The notes below the pieces were generated by a model, which was given only the letters and a program-made list of their open reading frames with translations, did not search any database and was not told where the DNA came from. A DNA stretch of 28,215 nt from Acidobacteriaceae bacterium (GTDB lineage: Bacteria > Acidobacteriota > Terriglobia > Terriglobales > Acidobacteriaceae), in contig PMMJ01000530.1 of NCBI GenBank assembly GCA_003162255.1, forward strand, positions 1-28,215, given 5' to 3'. Position 1 is the stretch's first letter. Every line of letters begins with the position of its first letter. Positions 15,590-22,321 of the stretch are shown one piece after another. Both the position numbers and the translations under genes were made by a program.

Positions 15590-17591
15590 AGGCCAGCACC
15601 CCCTCAATTTCTTCAAAGATCTCTTCATCCTCGAAGAAGTTCTGCTTTATCGAACCCGATGGGCAACCCGCAACACAGGTTCCACAGCCTTTACAAAGGA
15701 CCTCGTTGATATACGCCCTTTTCTTTTCCTCCACAAAGGCAATGGCTTGATACGGGCAGAGTGAAATGCAGCTCTTGCAACCGGAGCACTCTTCTTCCAG
15801 GATCGAGGCAGTGTAAGGCTCCAGTTCAACCGATTTGGCGTCGATCAATGCCAAAGCTTCGGCCGCGGCCGCGCCCGCCTGGGCCACCGAATCCGGAATA
15901 TCCTTCGGCCCCTGGCACGCGCCCGCGATGTAGATGCCCTCGGTGAATGTGCTGACCGGCGCGAGTTTGGGATGACGCTCCAGGAACCAGCCCTCGGAAG
16001 CACAACTGATATTGAAGAGCCGGCGCACATCCTGCGCATCGGCCTGGGGCTCCAGCCCAACCGAGAGAACGACCATATCCACCGGAATGCGGCGGACAAA
16101 ACCGGCCAGCGTGTCCTCGGCGCGGATCACCAACTTGCCTTCTTCCGAAGGGTGGACAGCCCAGTCGCTGACCTCGGCAACGCGTCCACGGACAAAGTGC
16201 ACTCCTTCATCGAGCAGCCGGTCATAGAATTCCTCGTAACCTTTTCCCGGCGTTCGCATGTCGATATAGAAATTGAAGACTTCCGCCCCCGTGTGCTCCT
16301 TAATAAGGTGGGCGAGTTTGAGGGAATACATGCAGCAAACCTTGGAGCACCAACGGTTGGTGTTGGCATCGCGAGAGCCGACGCAATGGATAATGCCCAC
16401 CGATGCGGGCTTCTTGCCGTCGCGAAGAATTACCTCGCCTCCAGTTGGGCCGGAAGCGTTGATCAGCCGTTCCACCTCGAGGGAGGTATAGACATTCGGG
16501 TATCGGCCATACCCGCTGTATGGATTGCGCTCGGGCGCAAAAGTCTTGAAGCCGGTGGTTAGAATGATGGCTCCAATTTCTATCTCGTCAAAGGTCTCTT
16601 TCTGCTTGAAGTCGATCGCCAGGCGATCTCCACAAGCTTCAATGCAGGTCTTCTTGCACTTGCCCGACTTAAACTCGATGCACGTGTCCCGGTCGATCAC
16701 CACTTTCTGGGGCACAGCCTGCGGGAATGGTAAATAAACTGGTTTTCGCTTGCTCAATCCAAGATTGAACTCGTCGGGAGTTTTGCCTTCTTTGTACACA
16801 CAGGCGGCAATACACTCCTGGCAACCAATGCAGAGATCGTCGATAACATAACGCGGCTTGTGTTTGACCTGTACTTTGTAGTTGCCGACGTATCCGTCAA
16901 CCTTGACTACTTCGGAGTAAGTCCACAGCTTGATATTGGGGTGGGAGCCCACGGCTGTCATTTTCGGCGTGAGGATGCAGGCGGCACAGTCCAGCGTAGG
17001 AAACGTCTTATCGAACATCGCCATGTGCCCGCCGATCGTGGGCTCACGCTCGACCAGGTAGACTTGCTTGCCGGCATCCGCCAGCGTCAGAGCAGCGTGA
17101 ATGCCGGCGATGCCCCCGCCCACCACCAGCACGCTCGGATTGATGTCAACTCGTCTCTTCTGCAATGGTTTGTGCAAGGCAACACGTCGCACGGCGGCGC
17201 GCACAAGATCCTGGGCCTTTTCCGTCGCCGCCTTTTTGTCTAGATGGACCCACGAGACGTGCTCGCGAATGTTGACCATCTGTAAGAAGAACGGATTCAG
17301 GCCGGCGCGCCCAAGAGCGCGGCGGAAGGTGGCCTCGTGCAACAGCGGCGAACAAGAGGCCACGACCACGCGATTCAGTTTGTGGTCGGCGATGTCTTGT
17401 TCGATCAATGCCTGGCCGGGGTCCGAGCACATGTACTTGTAGTCGCGGGAAACCGCGACTCGCGGCAAACTCGCCGCATAACCGGCAAGGGCCTTCACAT
17501 CCACGGTACCGCCAATATTGGTGCCGCAGTGGCAGACATAGAATCCGACCCGCACCGCTTCGGGACCTGAGAGCAGCGAAATCTCAGGCAT
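15582..17591 (-). CDS. hdrA: Heterodisulfide reductase subunit A (electron-bifurcating flavoprotein)
   Basis: The FAD subunit of the Hdr complex, 669 residues, the expected length for methanogen-type HdrA. The N-terminal domain has Cys at 20, 22, 55 and 80. The FAD-binding Rossmann motif is VVGGGIAG (157-163). A ferredoxin-like insert has C254, C257, C260 and C264 and then C304, C312, C316 and C320. Two C-terminal [4Fe-4S] motifs are at C602, 605, 608, 612 and at C633, 636, 639, 643. In the known complex the flavin splits H2 electrons between ferredoxin and a disulfide. The ATG at 17591 has a perfect AAGGAG at proper spacing and overlaps hdrB by eight bases. All expected clusters are present, so it looks functional. 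Confidence 0.95.
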   Translation of the reverse strand: MPEISLLSGPEAVRVGFYVCHCGTNIGGTVDVKALAGYAASLPRVAVSRDYKYMCSDPGQALIEQDIADHKLNRVVVASCSPLLHEATFRRALGRAGLNPFFLQMVNIREHVSWVHLDKKAATEKAQDLVRAAVRRVALHKPLQKRRVDINPSVLVVGGGIAGIHAALTLADAGKQVYLVEREPTIGGHMAMFDKTFPTLDCAACILTPKMTAVGSHPNIKLWTYSEVVKVDGYVGNYKVQVKHKPRYVIDDLCIGCQECIAACVYKEGKTPDEFNLGLSKRKPVYLPFPQAVPQKVVIDRDTCIEFKSGKCKKTCIEACGDRLAIDFKQKETFDEIEIGAIILTTGFKTFAPERNPYSGYGRYPNVYTSLEVERLINASGPTGGEVILRDGKKPASVGIIHCVGSRDANTNRWCSKVCCMYSLKLAHLIKEHTGAEVFNFYIDMRTPGKGYEEFYDRLLDEGVHFVRGRVAEVSDWAVHPSEEGKLVIRAEDTLAGFVRRIPVDMVVLSVGLEPQADAQDVRRLFNISCASEGWFLERHPKLAPVSTFTEGIYIAGACQGPKDIPDSVAQAGAAAAEALALIDAKSVELEPYTASILEEECSGCKSCISLCPYQAIAFVEEKKRAYINEVLCKGCGTCVAGCPSGSIKQNFFEDEEIFEEIEGVLAYA

Positions 17592-18459
17592 AGGCGATCT
17601 CCTTATTGGCAAACACCGGCCCGATCGGGACAAAACCGCGCTGCAGGCCAATGGCGTCTGCCGGCGCGCCCAGGGCCAATGCCAGAAGTTGGCTGAAGTA
17701 CAGCACCGGAACCGCGGTTGGGTGATGGCGGTCCCCCGCTTCCTTTTGGAACGATTCGAGGTTGAACTGGCAGAGTGGGCAAACGGTCGTAATCACCTCC
17801 GCGCCATTCTTCTGCGCTTCACTTAGTAAGTAGTGAATAAGGTCTAGCCCGACTTCCGGAAGTGTCCCTTTTTGGCTGCCGCCGCAACAGGTAGTCTTGA
17901 GCGGGTAGTGGACCGTCTTTGCCCCACACGCTTCGAGCAGCCGCTCCATCGAGGTCGGGTCGCCTTGGTCGTCAAAAGTGGAGTACGGTCGAACGATCTG
18001 GCAACCATAGTAGGGCGCGATCTTCAGGCCATTCAGTGGCACCTTCACTTTGGCGGCGATGGCCTTGGGCCCGACGTCGTTGAGGAGAACATCAAGCGGG
18101 TGCCGCACCCGGACCTTATCGTGATACTTGAGTCCAATCGCGTCTAAAGCGCGGGTGACCACCAGCTTGATGTCCGGATAATCGCGGATGTAATGCTGGG
18201 TCTTGTTGAGGACCAGATAACAGGCGGCGCACGGCGCAATAATCTCGCTGTGGTCGCGCTCCGCCAGCGCCAGGTTTCTGCTCGCCAGTGCGTACGATGT
18301 CAGTTCGTCCACCGACATGTAGGTGGTCGCTCCGCAGCAGTTCCAGTCGTCGATCTCCTCGACCTCGACCTCGAGAGCACGGAAAACCGCCAGCAGTGAC
18401 TCCTCGTAAGCGCGCCCGGTTCCGCGCAGCGAGCAGCCGGGATAGTAGGCGTACTTCAT
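17584..18459 (-). CDS. hdrB: Heterodisulfide reductase subunit B (two CCG domains)
   Basis: The disulfide-reducing subunit, 291 residues. Both CCG modules that hold noncubane [4Fe-4S] clusters in methanogen HdrB are intact: C9, C41-C42, C77, C80 and C153, C191-C192, C227, C230. A real catalytic role in cleaving a disulfide is therefore likely, although bacteria generally do not make CoM-S-S-CoB, so the substrate is unknown. The ATG at 18459 overlaps the hdrC stop as ATGA and follows AAGGAG. The same frame runs open upstream to 19080, but that part is the shadow of hdrC. Confidence 0.94.
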   Translation of the reverse strand: MKYAYYPGCSLRGTGRAYEESLLAVFRALEVEVEEIDDWNCCGATTYMSVDELTSYALASRNLALAERDHSEIIAPCAACYLVLNKTQHYIRDYPDIKLVVTRALDAIGLKYHDKVRVRHPLDVLLNDVGPKAIAAKVKVPLNGLKIAPYYGCQIVRPYSTFDDQGDPTSMERLLEACGAKTVHYPLKTTCCGGSQKGTLPEVGLDLIHYLLSEAQKNGAEVITTVCPLCQFNLESFQKEAGDRHHPTAVPVLYFSQLLALALGAPADAIGLQRGFVPIGPVFANKEIAYA

Positions 18460-19046
18460 ATCGCCAGCTCCTTGCGCGTGGCCGCGACCGAATCCAACAG
18501 CTTCTCCATTTCCGCTCGGCGCTGGATTCTTTCTCTCTTTATTGGCATGCGGCCGGTGCGCAACAGCTTGAGGCCGAGCCCGCTCATTCCCAACAGACGC
18601 CAAATCGAGGTGCGCAGAAAAACCCTCAAGATGAGCCAGCTTTCGGTGATACGCCCCGAACCGCGCACCATGTCGGAGAATTGCCTGGCCATCACAGGAA
18701 TGGCAAACCGGCGCGGATAACGTCTTTCTTCGATGGCGCGCTGTTTCAAGGCATAGAGCAGGTGGGTCACATTGATGCTCTTGGGGCAATTCACCATGCA
18801 GGCATAGCAGGCGGTGCACAGCCAGATGGAGCTGCTTCCCAGCACCTCCTCCTTGAAGCCCTCCCGCGAAAGGTGCATGAGACGCCGCGGCGTGTAGTCC
18901 ATGTACAGCGAGAGCGGGCATTTCCCGCTGCACAATCCGCATTGCAGGCAATGACGAATTCGTTCGCCGCCAACCGTATGGCTGATCCAGCGCGCAAATT
19001 CCGGATCGCGGTCTGCTTCGAACTTGACAGTGCGTTTCAGTTCCAT
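18456..19046 (-). CDS. hdrC: Heterodisulfide reductase subunit C (ferredoxin-like)
   Basis: A 196-residue subunit bridging HdrA and HdrB with two [4Fe-4S] clusters. The ligands are C33, C36, C39, C43 (HCLQCGLCSGKCP) and C77, C80, C83, C87 (LCTACYACMVNCP). The C-terminal half is basic and helical, ending KELAI. The ATG at 19046 follows GAGG with six bases between. A start 36 codons earlier would overlap the osmC-like gene and has no support. It lies 26 bases after the osmC-like gene. Confidence 0.93.
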   Translation of the reverse strand: MELKRTVKFEADRDPEFARWISHTVGGERIRHCLQCGLCSGKCPLSLYMDYTPRRLMHLSREGFKEEVLGSSSIWLCTACYACMVNCPKSINVTHLLYALKQRAIEERRYPRRFAIPVMARQFSDMVRGSGRITESWLILRVFLRTSIWRLLGMSGLGLKLLRTGRMPIKRERIQRRAEMEKLLDSVAATRKELAI

Positions 19047-19072
19047 GCTGAACCTCGTTCTCCCCGCAAATC

Positions 19073-19519
19073 TCAGACAAAAGCGGGCGCGGCCGCCGAA
19101 ACCAACTTCGCTTCGCATCGCATGTCGATATTCAAGATGCCGGAAACCGGACACTCGCGGCGAGCCGATTCCACAGCCTCTTCGAACCGGCCGAATTCGG
19201 AATCGCCGGTTCGCGCCGTTATATTCAGTTGTGCCCCAACAATTCGCAGCACCTCGCCCACGAAGTCCACGGTCAAAGCGGCGTCGGTTTCAACCTGGAG
19301 AGGTCTGATTCCCGCCTTGGCCATTTCCACCGCGACCATTCTGGACATGCTGGAGGCGATGGCCGCCGCCAGCATTTCGGCGGGTGAAGTGCAGGCCGAC
19401 AGCCCGGTGAGCGACCCGAAATTGTACTTACAATTGTTCAACACACCGCTCGGAGTGGAAATCGCGCCTCCGCCGGTGTAAGGTCCGTCCTTCCAAATTG
19501 CATGTGCTTCGCGCAGCAT
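19073..19519 (-). CDS. OsmC/Ohr-family protein with a rearranged cysteine pair
   Basis: A 148-residue OsmC-fold protein; family members reduce organic hydroperoxides using a Cys pair, often recycled by lipoyl proteins. Against my recollection of E. coli OsmC, the segment CTSPAEMLAAAIASSMS (43-59) aligns with its GTNPEELIGAAHAACFS. The peroxidatic Cys is therefore Ser57 here, and a new Cys appears at 43. The second Cys is kept (C123 in RRECPVSGIL), and there are others at 30 and 135. The ATG at 19519 has GGGAGGTG at ideal spacing. It is the first gene of a run that continues into hdrC 26 bases later. A perfect inverted repeat lies 20 bases upstream of the ATG. It may be a thiol carrier or modified reductase for the Hdr complex; this is inference. 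Confidence 0.85.
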   Translation of the reverse strand: MLREAHAIWKDGPYTGGGAISTPSGVLNNCKYNFGSLTGLSACTSPAEMLAAAIASSMSRMVAVEMAKAGIRPLQVETDAALTVDFVGEVLRIVGAQLNITARTGDSEFGRFEEAVESARRECPVSGILNIDMRCEAKLVSAAAPAFV

Positions 19520-19539
19520 CTGCCACCTCCCGACATTGG

Positions 19540-19554
19540 GGACCGTTCCGGTCC
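19540..19554. promoter_or_regulatory. Inverted repeat upstream of the osmC-like gene, candidate operator
   Basis: GGACCGttcCGGTCC has 6-base perfect arms with a 3-base spacer, ending 20 bases before the osmC-like ATG on the minus strand. That is a usual position for a repressor site or for a stem in the 5' leader. Confidence 0.4.
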
Positions 19555-19841
19555 AACGGCAATATCGCGGCGGGCGGAGGAATCTTTCACAGCACAATGG
19601 GACGGCAGTCGCAGGTGCATTCCGCCAACTCCTGACTGCGTCCGCGTCGGACGTGACAGGAAAACTCCATCCAATCGCGACGGCCGATTCGCGCTATCAA
19701 ACCGGAGCAGCAATATTTCCGCTTGCAGTATCGGCCTGTCGCAATAACCCAAGGATTATCTGTTGCTTACATTTCGACTACCCAGAGATGACGCTCATCC
19801 CCGTCCTTGCCAACCAGAACACCTGGCGAGGATTTCAGTCG

Positions 19842-19858
19842 CCGTTGCCTCGCAACGG
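19842..19858. promoter_or_regulatory. Inverted repeat upstream of the winged-helix regulator, candidate operator or stem
   Basis: CCGTTGCctcGCAACGG has perfect 7-base arms around 3 bases, 47 bases before the regulator ATG. Its half-sites differ from those of the repeat near the osmC-like gene, so the two are probably not sites for the same protein. Confidence 0.4.
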
Positions 19859-19905
19859 AGTTAAACTTCTGCAGACAGAGAGTTCCCGTTAAGGCGGGAG
19901 GACCC

Positions 19906-21645
19906 ATGGCAGGTCCGGAAAGCTCGAGTCGTCTTCGGTTTGGAGGGTTCGTAGTCGACCTCGCTACCGGAGAACTATTCAGCCATGGCGTAAGAGTTCC
20001 CCTTCAAGATAAGCCTTTCCAAATACTCGCGCTTCTGCTTCGGCGGCCGAAACAGTTGATATCAAGAAGCGAGATCATCCGGACGGTCTGGCCGGGCCTT
20101 TTCATCGAGGGCGACTTGTGCCTCAACGTCGCCATCCGCAGGTTACGCTCTGCCTTGCAGGACGACACGGCTCACCCGCGCTTTGTGGAGACCGTGGGGA
20201 GCCACGGATACCGTTTCATCGCAGCCGTGCACGGGTCGCCCGCATCGGAACCGGCTTCAGCCAGCGGGGGCCGGCCCAGACTTGCCGTGTTTCCATTGAA
20301 ATGTTTGATGGAACTTCAAGCGGATTCCCTGCCTCCGTCGATGACTGAGCAGGTGATCACTGAACTGCGGCGGATCGATCCACCGTTCGTCATCATCACT
20401 CCTGAATTCACCACCGAGCGCTCGTCGAAGGGGAAGAGCACCATGACTCTTTGCCGCAAGGTCTCGGCCGATTATGTGCTGGTGGGGGCAATCTGGGGAG
20501 CTGGCGGACAAGCGCGGGTGACCGTAAGACTGCTGAACTGCCACGCGCAGGCCTGTGTGTGGGCGGAGAGCTACACCATGGCCGCCGATGTTCTATTCGC
20601 TGACCAGGAGGAAACCAGCCGCCAGATCGCCGCATCGGTGGTGCGGTCGATCCCGTTTCCGTTGCGTGCTTCACAGTTGCAACTCGTTTTTCCAAACGCG
20701 CATGAAAACTATGCCCAGGGGGCGCATTTCCTCGCGCGTCTCACTGAGGGAGCGATCGAGAGAAGCATTCCGCTCTTCGAAGACGCGGTTCGCGAATGTC
20801 CACAGTTCGCGTTGGCATGGGCCGCGCTGGCGAATGCCCACTGTGTGCAGGCGCGAATGGGAATGGTCCCGTCGCAGAGAGCATTTCCTGAAATCAAAAG
20901 TTGTGCGGAAAAGGCGTCCGAAATTGAAGATTTGCCCGAAACCAGAACTGCGCTCGCCTACTACCATCTGCTCTACGAACATGATTGGCATGCCGCGGAA
21001 CAGTCTCTGGTGCGGGCGTTGGCGATGGATCCTGGATGCCCGTCCGCGTTTGGGGCCTATGCTCAACTTCTGGCTGCCGTCGGCAAGCACCAGGATGCTG
21101 TCGCCATGATGCGGCGCGCATGCGACTTGGCCCCTTTTTCCGGTTATATCGCAATCATGTTGGGATGGGCCTTGTACTACGCCGGGGACAGCAAAGCGGC
21201 TCTTTCCCAGCTCAAGCATGCCATGGAATTGGACGACTCGCTGTGGGTCGGCCACGTAGGCACGGGCATGGTTCTGGAGCAAATGGGGAGGACAGACGAG
21301 GCCATCGCGGAATTCACTCTCGCGGTCGAACATTCGGATCATAGTTCCCTGACGAGGGCACATCTGGCATACGGTCTGGCCTGCCGGGGCGATAAAGGGG
21401 GAGCGGCTGAGATTCTAGATTCGTTGCTGGTGCTGCGGCGAAAACATTACTTCAGCCCATATTGGATCGCAGTCATCCACACCGCTCTCAATGACCCTCT
21501 GGAAGCCTTGAAGTGGTTGGAAACTGCAAACGCAGAACACTGCAGTTGGTTCGTATTCGCACATGAAGATCCGAAGTTTGCCGTTCTGCGTTCCGATGCG
21601 CGGTTCCAACGATTGCTGGAGGCGGGCAGGGTCGTTCACAACTGA
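19906..21645 (+). CDS. Winged-helix DNA-binding protein with C-terminal TPR repeats
   Basis: A 579-residue cytosolic protein. Residues 9-108 are an OmpR/PhoB/CadC-type winged helix (RFGGFVVDLATGELFSHG, then LNVAIRRLRSAL and FVETVGSHGYRF). Residues about 120-260 resemble the FlgO/TolB-like alpha-beta domain that often follows it (RLAVFPLKCL, ADYVLVGAIWG). From about 270 to 570 there are TPR-like helical repeats (AWAALANAHC, ALAYYHLLYEHDWHAAEQSL, AYAQLLAAVGKHQDAVAMM, GMVLEQMGRTDEAIAEF). No membrane helix is seen. This architecture is, from memory, very common in Acidobacteriota. The ATG at 19906 follows GGGAGGA. It is divergent from the osmC-hdr-mvh operon and so is a candidate regulator of it; its target is not shown by sequence. 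Confidence 0.85.
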   Translation: MAGPESSSRLRFGGFVVDLATGELFSHGVRVPLQDKPFQILALLLRRPKQLISRSEIIRTVWPGLFIEGDLCLNVAIRRLRSALQDDTAHPRFVETVGSHGYRFIAAVHGSPASEPASASGGRPRLAVFPLKCLMELQADSLPPSMTEQVITELRRIDPPFVIITPEFTTERSSKGKSTMTLCRKVSADYVLVGAIWGAGGQARVTVRLLNCHAQACVWAESYTMAADVLFADQEETSRQIAASVVRSIPFPLRASQLQLVFPNAHENYAQGAHFLARLTEGAIERSIPLFEDAVRECPQFALAWAALANAHCVQARMGMVPSQRAFPEIKSCAEKASEIEDLPETRTALAYYHLLYEHDWHAAEQSLVRALAMDPGCPSAFGAYAQLLAAVGKHQDAVAMMRRACDLAPFSGYIAIMLGWALYYAGDSKAALSQLKHAMELDDSLWVGHVGTGMVLEQMGRTDEAIAEFTLAVEHSDHSSLTRAHLAYGLACRGDKGGAAEILDSLLVLRRKHYFSPYWIAVIHTALNDPLEALKWLETANAEHCSWFVFAHEDPKFAVLRSDARFQRLLEAGRVVHN

Positions 21646-21684
21646 CAAGAGGGTCCATCCGTACCAGCGTTGCCGAAATTGCCC

Positions 21685-22221
21685 TCACTTCGCGGACTGC
21701 AACTGTTGCAGATCGGCCAGTACTTCCTCGCTGTGACCCTGCGGATTGACCTTGAGGTACACCTTTCGGATTACGCCCGCGGGATCGATCAAGAAGGTGT
21801 TGCGCGCGGCAAGAGTCATCCCGTTGTATTCCATGACTGAGCCATATTTTTTCACGACCGCGTGGGTGGAATCGGCGAGCAGCTTGAAGTTCAAGCCTTC
21901 TTTCGTGCAGAAGCTCTTATGAGAATCAACATTGTCCACGCTGACGCCCAGGATCACCGCGTTCTTCTGCGTGTATTTGTCGATGTCGCGCTGGAAATTG
22001 TGAGCTTCAACGGTGCAACCTGAGGTGAAATCCTTGGGATAGAAGTACAGCACAACCCACTTACCCTTGAACTGATCAAGTGACACCTGCGCCCCTTCCT
22101 GATTGGGCAAGCTGAAAGCGGGAGCCTGATTGCCCGCGGTCGGCGGCTGAGGTTGATCCGCGGCAGCCGCAAAAAGCGCAGCCACGACTAGAGTCAGGAA
22201 AACAACCGAAAAAGCCTTCAT
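21685..22221 (-). CDS. Exported Bcp-type peroxiredoxin
   Basis: A thiol peroxidase of 178 residues with a clear signal peptide (MKAFSVVFLTLVVAALFAAAA), so it acts outside the cytoplasm. The peroxidatic Cys is C69 in YPKDFTSGCTVE, and the supporting Arg is R140 in ARNTFLID. The position five residues after C69, which holds the resolving Cys in E. coli Bcp, is His. C105 in SHKSFCTKEGL is the likely resolving Cys. The ATG at 22221 follows AAAGGA. It is convergent with the winged-helix gene and 100 bases downstream of the binding-protein operon, with its own promoter candidate. Confidence 0.92.
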   Translation of the reverse strand: MKAFSVVFLTLVVAALFAAAADQPQPPTAGNQAPAFSLPNQEGAQVSLDQFKGKWVVLYFYPKDFTSGCTVEAHNFQRDIDKYTQKNAVILGVSVDNVDSHKSFCTKEGLNFKLLADSTHAVVKKYGSVMEYNGMTLAARNTFLIDPAGVIRKVYLKVNPQGHSEEVLADLQQLQSAK

Positions 22222-22245
22222 AGGGATCCTTTCGAGTTGCCCGTT

Positions 22246-22275
22246 ATGATAAAGATGACCGCTGACCTTTGGCAA
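22246..22275 (-). promoter_or_regulatory. Sigma-70-like promoter of the peroxiredoxin gene
   Basis: On the minus strand TTGCCA (22275-22270) and TATCAT (22251-22246) are separated by 18 bases, each matching five of six consensus positions. The predicted transcript would start about 18 bases before the ATG. A direct repeat lies immediately upstream of the -35 box. Confidence 0.5.
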
Positions 22276-22301
22276 GTCGAAGGGCCAATTTGTCGAAGGG
22301 C
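22276..22301. repeat. Direct repeat at the peroxiredoxin promoter
   Basis: GTCGAAGGGC occurs at 22276-22285 and again at 22292-22301, a 16-base period, with similar bases after each copy (CAATTT and AATTGC). It abuts the -35 box of the peroxiredoxin promoter, the usual place for an activator dimer. It could also be a simple tandem duplication. Confidence 0.5.
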
Positions 22302-22321
22302 AATTGCAAGGCGCAACCCGG

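Larger units (their letters stand above)
19520..19905. promoter_or_regulatory. 386-base divergent control region between the osmC-hdr-mvh operon and the winged-helix regulator
   Basis: There is no gene in this stretch. It must carry the promoters for both directions. I could not pick a convincing sigma-70 pair on either strand. It does contain two short perfect inverted repeats, one close to each gene, listed separately. The neighbouring winged-helix gene could act here, but nothing in the sequence proves it. Confidence 0.5.

Noticed and set aside
18460..19080. Upstream extension of the hdrB frame, suggesting a larger fused protein
   Set aside because: The extension is out-of-frame translation of hdrC, and hdrB has its own ATG with AAGGAG and ATGA overlap.
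21646..21690. Terminator between the convergent winged-helix and peroxiredoxin genes
   Set aside because: Only a 5-base pair of arms (GAGGG and CCCTC) with a long loop, and no T-run.
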